From Theobroma cacao (taxonomy: Eukaryota; Streptophyta; Magnoliopsida; Malvales; Malvaceae), in contig NC_030852.1 of assembly GCF_000208745.1 (NCBI RefSeq), forward strand, positions 24,939,333 through 25,003,332: a stretch of 64,000 nucleotides of DNA. The letters are read 5' to 3'. The notes below the pieces were generated by a model. That model had not been told where the DNA came from and made no database searches. It saw nothing but the letters and a program-made list of their open reading frames with translations. A program made the translations under genes and the position numbers. Shown one piece after another: positions 36,108 to 47,779 of this stretch. Numbering within the stretch: position 1 is the first letter of the stretch; every line of letters starts with the position of its first letter.

Positions 36108-37430
36108 GGCAATGCCAGAGTGAGAGAAAGAAGATGGGATTGGACAGCAATGAATGAAGAGAAGTAGAGAACGAACAGGCAAAAGGTGCAAGTTACGTTG
36201 AAAAGCGTTGTTAATATCATAAGGCACGAGGGAGGGAGTGAGGCAGACGATGAAGGAATGTTGGCCGGCTTTTCGGTTGATGTCATTTTCTTGGTGTTGG
36301 TGTTTGTAATGTCAGGGTTGTCTTTTCTTTTGTGTTATCTGTGTGTTTCGAGGTTGATGGCGATGGCAAAGCCATCCGACTCTCAGCGTTTCCCCTTTTG
36401 TCTTACTAGATTGAGGAATATTATTTAACTGGATTTGTTATAGGAGATCAGTTTGAATTTTGGTGAAATTTTATTAGTAGAGAATTATTTGATAATTAAG
36501 TGGGTAAATATATTTAATGGATAAAAATTCTTCTTGGGTTGGAAATTGATTAAATAATAGGCTCTATAATCTTAATCAGTAAAAGTTACGGGATGTAATG
36601 TTTAAATGATCTCGATGTAAGGAATGAGTTTATTACGAATGTTTGTAAGACGTGAGATATTAAAATGCAAGAAATATTAAATTATATGTAATAGAATGTA
36701 TTTTATGCGTTTTAAATAAACGCGAAAATTAATTTTATTTTCGAGTTTAATGTTTGTTTTTGAGTGTGTATATTTTTTGTAATCTCTATGATTATAATAG
36801 ATTTTTTTTTCTCCGTGGATGTAGAGTATCGAACCATATTAAATATTATATTTGGTATGTGATTTATTTTTGTATTGATTTACAAAAAAAGGGGAGGTGA
36901 TGATTGTTTCTTATTAAGAACAAAAAGGGGACTCATGTTCAATCTTGGATCAGTCCTTGTGATAGGAATATCGTTTACTATTCTAATGAATGAGTTACCG
37001 GCTCACTGGTCAACAGGAGTCGGCAGCTTCACTCTGTATATAGCTGGCCCTGGCCAACTCGCTCTTTTGACTGATGATGGACACTCCGACTTTCCACATT
37101 ATTATGGAAATAAGCATAAAAAGATTTCAGCACCGCTTCAATATGTAGAATTCAAAAAAGTATTGAGTTGCTAAATGGTCCAATCTGACAGCCCATCATG
37201 GAAATGGGCTTTACCCTTCATTTCTTTCTTATGTTTATTCTTTCTCAAGCCCCAAAAGTTAATCAATTGGATCCACATATATTGGGATTTGAGAAGCCCA
37301 AAGGAATAGAAATCTTCCGCCCTCAGTTTGTGTCCATTCGTATTTTCATATCACGTGTTCTTTAACTTGTGAATATTAATTTCACTCACGTTAAAGAAAG
37401 AAAACTGCAGCTTGTTATTTTTTTTATAAT

Positions 37431-37461
<31 letters not shown>

Positions 37462-38779
37462 GTATTATAGTAATTAGTTTTATAAGGAGAAAAATCTCGT
37501 GGAGATATTAAAAATAAAATAAAATAAATATAAATAAAAACTTTAATGGAGATTGGTTATTGTGATGGTGTGAAAGGAAGACACTTGGGAGCATAAATAA
37601 CTTATCACAAATTTAAAAAGGAAGCATGAATTTGAAAACATTACAAGGAAGATAAGGAAAGAACAATATACTGATAGAATGAAGTGTACATGAATTGGAT
37701 CGCTGACTGTCTAAGCTAGATAGAAGGCTACTTCTCATTCATATATTTATTTATTCTAAATTGAGTTGGTAACAGATGAACCTAACAACTAGGTAGCTTC
37801 GTACATATTTGAAATATGCCGACTAGGCAATTACCACAAAATAAGGTCACTTCTATACTCTTGAAGGATAATTAACAACTCTCTCTCTCTCTGAGAATCA
37901 TTTTATTTTATCCATTATTTTTCCTTTGTTGAAACTTGGGGAAACGCAATTCAACCATAGAATCCAAGCACATGCAAGCCTTCTATGATACCTAAATTGA
38001 TTAATTAATTTTAAATTTCAATTATTTAGGTATGACGTTTTTTTATGTACAGCGTACGGAACTACTGACGATATCAAAACTTAAAGGACGCATCAATACT
38101 TTTTATTAGAAAACTAATAAAAAAGAAATCAAGTCATGCTAAGCATGTATAGGAGTACCTTCAATGAATTTCAAAAATTAGAAATAAAAAGAGGAAATTA
38201 TCATAAAATTTTGAACATGTTGTTATATTAGGCCACCTTGTGAACACGTCTACACTGTTTTGGCTTTTGCTTAATTGTATAAGGTAAAGCTCAAATCTCC
38301 TCTTCTTGCTCCTTTGCACTTTCGTAAACATTAGGGGACAAAGCCAAACATAGAATAGTACTTACTATGCATCCAATCAGTCCCAAATTCCCACAAAACA
38401 AAGTCAACCAATAAACTAAACAACAAACACATCACACCAAAAGTCCAAAAAAGCTATGCTTTCTGCATATCAAATCCCTTGTAACCCCACCTCTTTATCA
38501 CGTTAAAGGGGCGTCATATCATATAAGAATCCCTTCAAATTCTTAAGAAGGTATACCAGCAGATACTTTTGGGCCTTTTGACTTTTCCACCACATGTTTA
38601 GTAGAGAAATCCCCGCTTATTATTTTATTTGAGGTTGCTTCTACATAAGGGCCCTCAATCTCAACTTTATTCATCATCAAGGAGTTTTATTTGGAATCAT
38701 AGCCTCTCAAGTCTTCAACAGATCCTAGCCTCCTAGCTTTTTGTGTGGTCGCTTGATCAAGAGTTCAGGAGTATCATCA
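36108..38779. other. Intergenic between divergent PRUNE-like and NRT3 genes
   Basis: The two genes are transcribed away from each other, so this 2.7 kb holds both promoters. 36108-36250 is the probable 5' UTR of the PRUNE-like gene. 36430-36900 and 37400-37620 are AT-rich. A CATATAAG sequence near 38519-38526 could be a TATA box for NRT3. The frame at 36186-36428 encodes a hydrophobic peptide on the plus strand, but nothing supports it as a gene. Confidence 0.5.
37437..37461. repeat. (AT)n microsatellite
   Basis: An uninterrupted run of about twelve AT units in AT-rich intergenic DNA. A similar (AT)n run occurs at 38978-38999 inside the NRT3 intron. Confidence 0.9.
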
Positions 38780-40031
38780 ATGGCAGCTCGAGGTCTTCTC
38801 TTGGCTTCATTTCTTCTTTTCTCTTGCTTTGCAGAGACTTATGGGATGATCTCTTTCTCTTCCCTGCCAAGAACCCTTGTAGTTACTGCCTCGCACAGAC
38901 AAGGACGTATGTCATCTAAACCCGTCTCTTGATCGGAATTTGATTTGGTTTCTCCCAAGAAGGTCCACTTGTATTAAATATATATATATATATATATATC
39001 TATCTGATTAGATCTCTATGTCTACATGCATGAACTCTTCTCGAACTTAATTCGATAGTAATCTGAGAGCATTTCTTTCACGGGGTGATCCTCTTTTAAT
39101 TCTTCAGGATAAATTTTGAGTGTTTGCATAGTTTTACAAGCTATAGATTTTACTTTGTGTTTGTGAAGGCAACTAGAAGATTGTTTGATATTCATATTAA
39201 TCTTCGTTGGAACCAAGGCAATAGGAGATGTTAATAAATGGTAATAGCAGATTTTTGTTGCAGATATATCTAAACCATAACTTGCTTCTATAATGAAGAA
39301 GAATCCATCAATGGACCATATTGCTTGGGAATCTGGAATCGAGAGTTGACCAGCTTTAGGACAAATAATATTTTGTCCACTTTCATAGCTTTTTCCACAT
39401 AGCTTTGTCTGCCTTTTCAACTTTGTCTGCGCCATGCTGCCTCATCATTTTTTTCTGGCTGGAAATTTCGATAAATAGCCATTTATTTTTTTTCTGGGCT
39501 TTTTTATTGTTGCTTAAGAATTAATGGGGTTATTGATTAAATTGTACAGTTTTGAAAGCTGATGAAGACAAAATCACAGTGATCTGGGGGCTGAACCAGA
39601 GTTTCCCAGCTGGTACCGACTCTGCCTACACGACCATCAAGGTCAAGCTGTGCTACGCGCCGATTAGCCAGGTCGACCGCGCTTGGAGGAAAACCGTAGA
39701 CCATCTCTCCAAGGACAAGACTTGCCAGTTCAAGATCGTGTCAAGGCCCTACAGCAACACCAACCAAACCTTTCAATGGACCATCGAGTGCGACGTGCCT
39801 ACCGCCACGTACTTCGTACGCGCCTACGCTTTCAACGCTGAGGATCACGAAGTGGCTTACGGTCAGAACACTGACGCCAAAAAAACTACCAACCTCTTTG
39901 AAATCCAGGCAATCACTGGACGCCACGTGTCGCTTGATATTGCTTCCGTTTGCTTCAGTGCTTTCTCCATCGTAGCCTTGATGGGGTTCTTCTTCGCTGA
40001 GAAGAGAAAGGGGAGGAAGGCTCAGCAGTAG
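38780..40031 (+). CDS. NRT3.1: High-affinity nitrate transport accessory protein NRT3/NAR2
   Basis: Two exons, 38780-38906 and 39550-40031 (TAG), encode 202 residues. NRT3/NAR2 is a small plasma-membrane partner needed by NRT2 transporters for stability and high-affinity nitrate uptake in roots. Seen: N-terminal signal peptide (about 1-22, MAARGLLLASFLLFSCFA), the conserved start of the mature region (LPRTLVVTAS.RQG), a beta-rich extracellular domain (ITVIWGLNQSFPAGTDSAY, KLCYAPISQVDRAWRKT, CQFKIVSRPY, TYFVRAYAFN, VAYGQNTDA), and one C-terminal transmembrane helix (about 172-192) followed by a basic cytosolic tail (EKRKGRKAQQ). Exon 2 is GC-richer than its surroundings. The 643-bp intron contains an antisense open frame. 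Confidence 0.95.
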
Positions 40032-41466
40032 TGTGAAACATGCAAAGGAAATGAGAACCCCCGAGAAAGGAAAACTGTCCACCGTCAAATGATAATAGTG
40101 GGTTGCGTGTGTTTCATTGTTTAGATTTATTACTCTCCTTTTAACAGTGTGTGTTATTATATAAGCTTTGAACTTGTAGGCATTCGGACCTAAATTTACA
40201 GGGTCATCATGTTGATTTCCATGGTCCAGATGGGAAGGGTTGTGTTGTAGTGGTAGAGGAATGGACAAATAAAAATTACTATGGAGAACATATAGATGGT
40301 TGTAACTTGTAATAGTAAAGAGAGTTGGGACTTGTATCATCTCCTTGTTAGACAGTGGAAACATGCATTTTGTTACTAGTGATATTAGAGTTTGATCAAT
40401 TTGTAATTCCAAGTTGTTGCTAGAACAATTATCTTTTTAGTAGGATGAATCTCACAGAACATCATTTTTGTACAAAACTAGTTAATGAAATGGTAATTTG
40501 CAAACAAACCATATGGGGATCAAGGAATGAAGCCAAGAGTGGAATAATCAAAACAAATAAAGTATCTAATAGTTAAATATGAAAATCTAATTGTGTAGAT
40601 CTATGTGAAGACAATATAAAACTGAGAATTAGCAATTCGAAAGTTATTTATATTCACGTGTCAAATCCCTTGTATTGGAGTTTATTGTTAAAAAGTAAAA
40701 TGTAGCAGATGGTGATGACAATTAGATTAATGTAAGGACCATATGGTAAGATTTGCTGTCACGACTTCATTGACCTTGATATATAGTCTATGCTTGCATG
40801 ATCGCCAAGCTTTTAATTTATCTAGCTTGGTGATGTAAGTGACAAATTATCACATGGAATTGAAAAAAAGCAAACAACCATAGGTCACTTCTTGCTATTT
40901 TTTTTAAAAAAAAAAAAGAAAAGAGAAAGATAATATATTTGAGATTTTTAAACAAATCTCAATTTTAGCAAATCAATTGTGAAAGAGGTGAAAAAGTCTA
41001 AGGTCCAAACTGAAATAATTTGGCTTGGTTTAGTTTCTTATTCCGTTTGGACCTTTTTGATAAGCCCAAAACTTTTTCTTTTTTATAAAAAACATTCATA
41101 TCAACAGACAATCCACCTAGTAAATTAAACACAACACAATTATCATTAGTGAGAGCGATCCACTAATACTGATGTAAAATTACATCCATTCCTATCTTTT
41201 TATACAATTTATGTTTGGTTAATTAAACTGTTAGATTTCTTGCTCTATTTAATAGATCATGCATGTCAAATTTTAAATTAATTAAAAATATTTAACTATT
41301 TTTTTAATTCCACCATTAAATATATGTTGAAAAAGACTATACTATCCTCGATCGATATAATAAAAATATAATAGGGATATCGTATTGACATGACATTTGT
41401 GAGTAGACTATTAAATTTAGTAGTCAATTTGTTAAAATATTAATACGTATATAACTTGATCTTTCT
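40032..41466. other. Intergenic downstream of NRT3
   Basis: 40032-40400 is the probable NRT3 3' UTR. The rest is AT-rich DNA up to the retrotransposon LTR. No gene or RNA is visible. Frames antisense to NRT3 exon 2 are shadows. Confidence 0.5.
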
Positions 41467-42717
41467 TATTACGTGCTAAAACTTAAGCCCAACCTCGTAT
41501 TGTCTTAAACTCTAAAAATAGGGATGTCAACGGGTCGGGTACTCTATAATTTTGAGATACCTGAACCTTAACTTTATAAAAAATCAACTACCATAATCTT
41601 ATTAATTACACGAATAATTTTAAAAGTTACTACCCTAACCCTAACCCTATTACATTTTTACTACTATATAATTACCCTAATCCGTTTAAAAACCCGATTA
41701 GATTAAAAAATTATCAAATTTTTTTTCATGAATATCTAATTACTCAAACTCGTGTACATATACAATAATATTTCTTTACGTATTTCATAAAATTAATTAC
41801 TAATTAAATTAATAAAAACAAAAATAGAATTATATTTCTTTGTAATATGATATGATTTTCATATTATTTAAACATAATTAATAATCTAATAATTTTTTAT
41901 TTATATATATTTATATCATCACATTAGTTATTTAACTAACTATATTTTAAATATATTATTTTGTCATTACATAACAAAGGAAACTGCTTGTCCAGTGCTT
42001 TCCTTCATGGCCTGGGTTCGAATCCTAATGCAGCTATTTTATTCAGGTATTGTAAACGGGTTTAGGTAACGGGTATCCAAAGTGTGATACCCGAATCCTA
42101 CTCGAATCCGATTCGGGTAGTAAAATTACTATCCGAACCCATTTGAATCCGTATATTTTGTATCCTAACCCGGTATAATTGGGTCGGATACCCGCAGGTA
42201 CCCTATAATAGGGTACTCGTTGACATTCCTATCTAAAAATAGAGCTAAAGAAAAAGCAAAAGCTACAAAACTAACAAAAGCAAAAGCTAAAGAAAGGAAG
42301 AAAAGAGAAAGCTATTTAGAGAAATGGAATGCTTTGTTGTTTCTCTAATGTGTGTTATAAATGAAGAGAAAAGGCTTATTTATAGGTTGATGGCCCCTCT
42401 TAGTTAAATAAGATTAAGTTACAAGATAAAGATAAGATATGATAAGATAAGAGATTTAATTTGAAGAGATAATATTCAAATTAAATCCAAATCCTAATTT
42501 AATATAGTAAATCTACATTTAAACCTAGATATATATATTATCAAATCTAAGAATTCAAATCAAATTAGACATTCTTAGGAGGATATAGACATTTCTACCC
42601 TTATATCGCAAGTTGGGCCATCTGATTAGTCTATTGGACTGCTTGACCTGCTGGTTTGTTTGGGCTATTGGGCCTACCTGTTGGACTTGGGTTGGTGTAA
42701 ACTTTTAGGCGGTGACA
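41467..42717 (-). repeat. 3' LTR of the gypsy element, interrupted by a hAT-like insertion
   Basis: Matches the other LTR (for example GGAATGCTTTGTTGTTTCT, CAAATTAAATCCAAAT and the GTGACA terminus at 42712-42717). Removing the 713-bp insertion and one 8-bp duplication leaves 530 bp, against 510 bp for the 5' LTR. Confidence 0.9.
41519..42231. mobile_element. Non-autonomous hAT-like element nested in the 3' LTR
   Basis: 713 bp, flanked by identical 8-bp duplications TCTAAAAA (41511-41518 and 42232-42239). The ends are inverted repeats: TAGGGATGTCAACGGGT on the left and TAGGAATGTCAACGAGT read inward from the right, the TAGGG-type end seen in hAT elements. The other LTR has the uninterrupted sequence CTCTGAAAATAGA at the matching site. 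There is no transposase. It contains a tRNA-like B box (GGTTCGAATCC) near 42014-42024. The internal region is AT-rich, with GGGT/ACCC-rich subterminal sequence on the right. Confidence 0.92.
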
Positions 42718-42730
42718 TTCTCTCTCACTC
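42718..42730 (-). other. Polypurine tract of the gypsy element
   Basis: On the minus strand GAGTGAGAGAGAA directly precedes the TGTCACC start of the 3' LTR. Position and composition fit the plus-strand primer site. Confidence 0.75.
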
Positions 42731-42899
42731 AATTCGACAACGCCCTCATTACCTAGTGGAAAAGCTCCATCTCGTCTTGGAACTGCTATAAGTTCTCCGC
42801 TGACTCGCAACTTGTCTCATTCTCTAGCAACCCCTTCCATTTCACTAAATATTAATACCTCGATCTATAATTCTTTTGCCTTAACACTCTATGGGCCAA

Positions 42900-45800
42900 C
42901 AGTTGCTCCACTTCTCGCTCATATGTTGCTTTGATTTCCTATCGACACTCTGTGGATTACCTCTCTATTAGGATCATGTTCATCTGCATGGTAAGACTTT
43001 AACATACTGAAATGGAAAACTGGATGTACCTTCGACTCAAGTGGCAACTCCAAATTGTATGCCACCCTTTCGACCTTTTTTAATACTTGATAAGGTCCCT
43101 TGTAATGCCGAACTAGCCCCTTGTGAAAACTTTTATTTCTGAGCACCAAGTGAAGTTTTACCATCACTGAGTCCCCTACCTCAAAATGTACTTCTTTTCG
43201 AGACTGATCGACCCACTTTTTCATTTTCTTGATGGTTTTGTGTAGATAGGTTCGAGCTAAGTCTAGTTACTTTTGCCAAACTGGAGCATATTTGTAGGTT
43301 GTAGGCATTGGACCAATGCAGCCTGCTGCTACAGTACTTGACATGAGAGGCTGTTGCCTTGTCACCAAATCGAAAGGGCTTTGTCCAAGTGCCTCATTCC
43401 GTTACAAGTTGTGAGAGAATAATGCTACATCTATCCACATTGACTAGTCAGTTTATATGCTATGCACAAAATGGCATAAGTACATCTTTAACAGGGCATT
43501 CATTTTCTTGATTTAGCCATCTACTTAAGGGTGAAACCTTGTGAAAAAGTTCAACTTGGATCTCATCATTTTGAAGAGTTCGATCCAGAAACCCCTAGTG
43601 AATTGTCCATCATTATCACTTACAAAGGTTAGTGGAACACCATAATATTTAATTACATACCTCATGAATAATCTCGTGGCCTCCACAACTAGACATTTAT
43701 AACTAGCAATGATGAAAGTGGCATATTTGGAAAAACGGTCTACCACGACCATGATGCAACTCAATCCATCTACCTTTGGCACTCCCATGATAAAGTCCAT
43801 TATCACGCTTTCCCATGGGTGATTAGGTATAGGTAGTGGTTCAAGTAATCTTGCCATCTTTTTCTACTCCATCTTATCTTGTTAACATATCAGATAAGTT
43901 TGTACGTAATTCTTCACATCCTCTCTCATGTGCAGCCAATAATAGCTCTCCTCTACCAATGCTAAAGTGCGGTGCATCTTAGGATGTCCAACCCAACTTG
44001 AATCATGACACTCATGTAAGATTTCTTCGCATGATCCCCCATGTTGTGGCACATATAACTTCAATCCCTTGTTGTATAAAAGACCATCTTAGACCCAAAA
44101 TCGCCTAGCTTTTCCATCCTTAGCGTACTTTATCAATGATTGCGTCATAGTATCGTGTGATAGTCCATTGATATGTGACACAAGCGCCCTCTACGCTTTA
44201 ATCACAACTACTAATGTGGCCTTCCTGCTAAGTGCATCCACCACCAAATTTGTTTTACCGGGCTTGTACTCCAACCGATAGTCGAATCTTAGCAAAAAGT
44301 CTTGCCAACAAGCTTGCTTGGGATTGAGCTTTTTCTTGTTTTAAAAGTACAATGTAGCCACATTGTTTGTCATTACCATGAACGGAGTCTCGAGTAGGTA
44401 ATGTCTCTATGTGCGAAGGTAATGCATTACTGCAGTCATTTCTTTCTCTTGCACTATGTACCTTTACTTCGTCTCATCGAGCTTGCGACTCTCAAAAGCC
44501 ACTACATGTCCTTTTTGCATCAACATTCCTCCAATGGCAAAGTCTGATGCATCTATGTGGACTTTGTATAATTTAGTGTGGTTCGGTAATGCTAACATTA
44601 ACTCCTCACACATTGTGTTCTTCACTTTCTCAAAGGTTTACTGGCTCATTGTGTTCCACTCTCATGCTTTTCACTTCCTTAACATGTCAATTAGTGGTGC
44701 GATGATATAAAAGTAGCTTTTGACAAATCTCCCGTAATAATTAGCATGACATAAAAATAATCGAAGTTTAATTACCTCAGTGGGAGGTTCTCAATCAAAT
44801 ATGGCCTTCATTTTGTTTGGTTCCATCCGATTGTGTCCACCACCAACAATATGTCCTAAGAAAGGTACCTTTTAAAGGCAAAGGTGTACTTCTCCTTCTT
44901 CACGAACAATTCATGCTCCCTTAATGCCTCCATCACTTGTTGGAGATGTACCACATGCTCCTTTAGTGTTTTGCTATAAATGATAATGTCATCATAGTAT
45001 ACAACCATAAATTTATCAAGGAAAGGTTGTAATACCTTGTTCATGAAGGTGCAAAACATGGCTGTAAATAGTGAGTTTGAATGGCATAACGAGGAACTTA
45101 TACAAACCCTAGTGAGTTACACATGTAGTCTTGGGCTCATCCCTCTTGGCTATGCATACTATGCATACTTGGTAGTACCTTGAGCTTAAGTCCAACTTTG
45201 TGAGCCATAATGTCTCTCTCAACTGATCAAATAAGTTTTCAATCAACGGTATGGGATACTTGTTTTTCATGGTGAGCTTATTTAAAGCTTTGTAGTCGAT
45301 GCACAACCTCAAGTAGTGGTGTGCAAATGCAAACCGAACCGAAGTGAGTTCAGTTTTTTCGATTCAGTTAGTTTGATTTTTCTAGTAATTCGGTTAAGTT
45401 AGTTAATTCAGTTTGATTTCGATTAGAAAAATTCCTAACTAAACTAGTTGAACTTAAATAAGGATATAATGGGGTTTTCGTATGGGAAATAAATCATAAA
45501 CTATTTGTTATTGTTTTTATCCATACTTTTAATTGTTTAGTATTTGGATGAGTATCCATCTATTTATTCTAATTTTTTATCATCATTTTTAATACTTTAT
45601 AGTATTGATTTATGAAAAATGTAACATAAATAAATATATACAAACAAAAAAAAGAATATTCTCAAGTTTGGTTTTCGAAAACCGAACCGAACTAACCAAA
45701 TTAATTCGATTTTGATTAGTTCAGTTACTTATGAAATTCAATTTGATTTCAATTATTTTTAAACATGAGTTCGGTTAGCTCAATTATTAGATATCTAAAA

Positions 45801-46574
45801 CCGAAATAACTATTTGCTCTTCCCTAACCTCAAGGACCCATCATGCTTACTCCGGAACAACACTGGTGCACTATATAGGGATTTGGAAGGTCTAGTGAAT
45901 ACGACATCAACTAACTCCTTTAGTTAATTCCTCAACTCAACTAACTCTAAGAGGGACATCCGATAAAGGCCTCATGTTGGCGATTATGCTCTTGGTTCCA
46001 CCTTTATGTGATGATCAATTTCCCTTTGAAGGGGTAACCTATTAGGTAGACTTGCCAATATCACGCCCTTAAACTCATCTAACACCTCAATTGAAGCCTT
46101 CACAAAATCCCTTAGGGTATCCTCCAACTTGAGAATTGTGACAAATGTCTCCTCAATTCGTCGTGCACCCTTGACTAGTTGCATTGCCGATAGTAGTTTG
46201 GCATTTAAGTTACATCTTCTTTTCACTAGTACTACACATTGCCCTTTGGTGCCCAACACACAAATGTAATTTACAAAAGGCACAAGCAAAGCATTAATCT
46301 TATCAAGGAATCCAATGCCAATGACACAATCATAACCATCCATAAGGATTACCCCGATGGGTTGTTTACCTTTCCATGCACCTAATTGTACATTAACTAT
46401 TATTGAACCCATGGTTGGAATTTCCTTTGAATTCATCATTTTGATAAAACTAGCCTTTCTATTGGGCTTCAAGCTTAGTTTTTTAACAGCACCCTTTGTT
46501 ACAAATAAGTTTGAAGCCTTTGTGTTAACAAGAGCCTCCAACATTTGTCCGTTCACCATTATGTTAGCAAACAT
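42900..46574 (-). pseudogene. pol remnant: protease, reverse transcriptase, RNase H, integrase
   Basis: Reading from high to low coordinates. 45984-46574 is a retropepsin-like segment whose active-site Asp is replaced by Asn (ALVNTKAS). 44850-45980 is reverse transcriptase, with MRLCIDYKALNKLT, LTKLDLSSRYYQV and the catalytic VVYYDDIIIYS; it is split by the 45314-45826 insertion and by stops. About 44150-44560 is RNase H-like (HIDASDFAIGG). 43230-44064 is integrase: a zinc-binding-type segment (HDSSWVGHPKMHRTL), the catalytic core (WESVIMDFIMG, FVSDNDGQFT), with stops between. 42919-43224 is the integrase C-terminal region (HFEVGDSVMVKL, YKGPYQVLKKV, HPVFHFSMLK). No intact polyprotein could be made. 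Confidence 0.88.
45314..45826. mobile_element. Non-autonomous hAT-like element nested in the RT region
   Basis: 513 bp with identical 8-bp duplications ACCTCAAG at 45306-45313 and 45827-45834. Terminal inverted repeats: TAGTGGTGTGCAAAT on the left, TAGGGAAGAGCAAAT read inward on the right. Interior is AT-rich with repeated AACCGAA / TTCGGTT blocks arranged in opposite orientation on the two sides, a pattern seen in many plant hAT-like MITEs. Removing it rejoins the interrupted RT reading region. Confidence 0.9.
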
Positions 46575-47746
46575 AAGTCCCTTTTTCTGAGAGAATCATT
46601 TGGCTTTGATTGCGTTCAACACCATGGATCCAAGCTTTATGGTCTCTATGTCTTGTTCATCCTCCTCTTAAGCAATGGCCATTAACTTGGCCTTTTTTGG
46701 ACAATTTTTCACCTAATGTGGATCGTCACATAGAAAGCATGATCGTGGCTTTTTCTTCTCATCTTTGGTTAGTTTCCTCATTCTCTCAAATGCCTTTTTT
46801 CCTTTGCCATTACCTTCTTTAGAGTGTCAATTTTGGTCTTGCCCATTCTTACCTTTATCCTTAGATTTGGGAGTGGGAGGCTTGTTGTTGAACTTGTGTA
46901 ACTCAAGCATCAATTTTACCACGCTCATGGCATTTGTGATGTTCTACACACCTCGTTTTTGGAGTTCTAACTTGGCTTATGGCTTGAGCTCATCCATAAA
47001 AGCAAAGAGTGCTTCCTTTCATCAATATCGTTAATTTGTAACAATAATTCAGAGAATTGTTTAACATATTCTCTTACCTCACCTTGTTGGGTAAGTTTTT
47101 TGAGTTTGTCACGCACTTAATCATTTACATACTCCCTTTGGAACTCCGTCCAAGTGCTGATGGTCTCTCCTTCAAGCTTCTCATCGCACTTATGTCTCCA
47201 TCATAGCAAGGCGATATCCACCAAATACATGGTTATGGAATTAATCCATAAAGCATCCTTTACAATGCCCATAGCGTTGAAGTATTGTTCCAAGCTTCAT
47301 AAGAAATTATCCACCTTCTTGGCTTTTTTCTTACTTTGAAATTCCTTGGGCTTGGGCACCTTCCAGCGAGTCCCTAACTGAGTGACTAGCACACCACCTC
47401 ATGTGGTTACCTCTAGTGTGACGAGTTTGTCCCTAAGCTCCTATACCTTCTACAGTAACAACTCAACCAACTCTTCCAATGCCGTGTCTCGATGGTTTAA
47501 CATATCCACCAACTTATTGAGGGTTGACTACAACTTTCCATGAAACTTGTCATTTTTGGCCCTTAACTCCTCCATGTTGGCCTCGAACTCCTCGAGTATG
47601 TCCCTCATCTTTCTCACAGCCACCTCCATTCTGGCTACTCAACCTTCAAGAATGGACTTCATGTCTTTCGACTTACCTCGCTTAACTGTACCTCTAGTCT
47701 CCCTTACCTCTTGGGTGGATGCAAACTGGTCTTTTGCTGACGCCAT
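46575..47746 (-). pseudogene. gag remnant
   Basis: Starts at the ATG at 47746 (MASAKDQF), about 30 bp after the 5' LTR. A heptad-like region (MRDILEEFEANMEELRAK) and a retrotransposon gag core (WRHKCDEKLEG, WTEFQREYV) are recognisable among many stops. A CCHC zinc knuckle near 46710-46750 (CFLCDDPH, then a stop, then VKNC) contains an in-frame stop. Short plus-strand frames over this region are antisense shadows. Confidence 0.8.
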
Positions 47747-47764
47747 TTCTCTTCCTTGAACCTT

Positions 47765-47777
47765 GACTTTGATACTA
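47765..47777 (-). other. Primer-binding site, initiator tRNA-Met type
   Basis: On the minus strand TAGTATCAAAGTC lies two bases after the 5' LTR. It matches the usual tRNA-iMet site (TGGTATCAGAGCC) at 10 of 13 positions, all differences being transitions. Confidence 0.75.
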
Positions 47778-47779
47778 AC

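Noticed and set aside
36186..36428. Plus-strand frame with a hydrophobic segment upstream of the PRUNE-like gene
   Set aside because: It overlaps the 5' UTR and first coding exon side of the opposite-strand gene, has no recognisable domain, and begins at a low-quality context.
46357..47759. Series of plus-strand frames across the retrotransposon gag region
   Set aside because: The minus strand carries gag and protease signatures, LTR order and primer-binding site; plus-strand frames have no family features.
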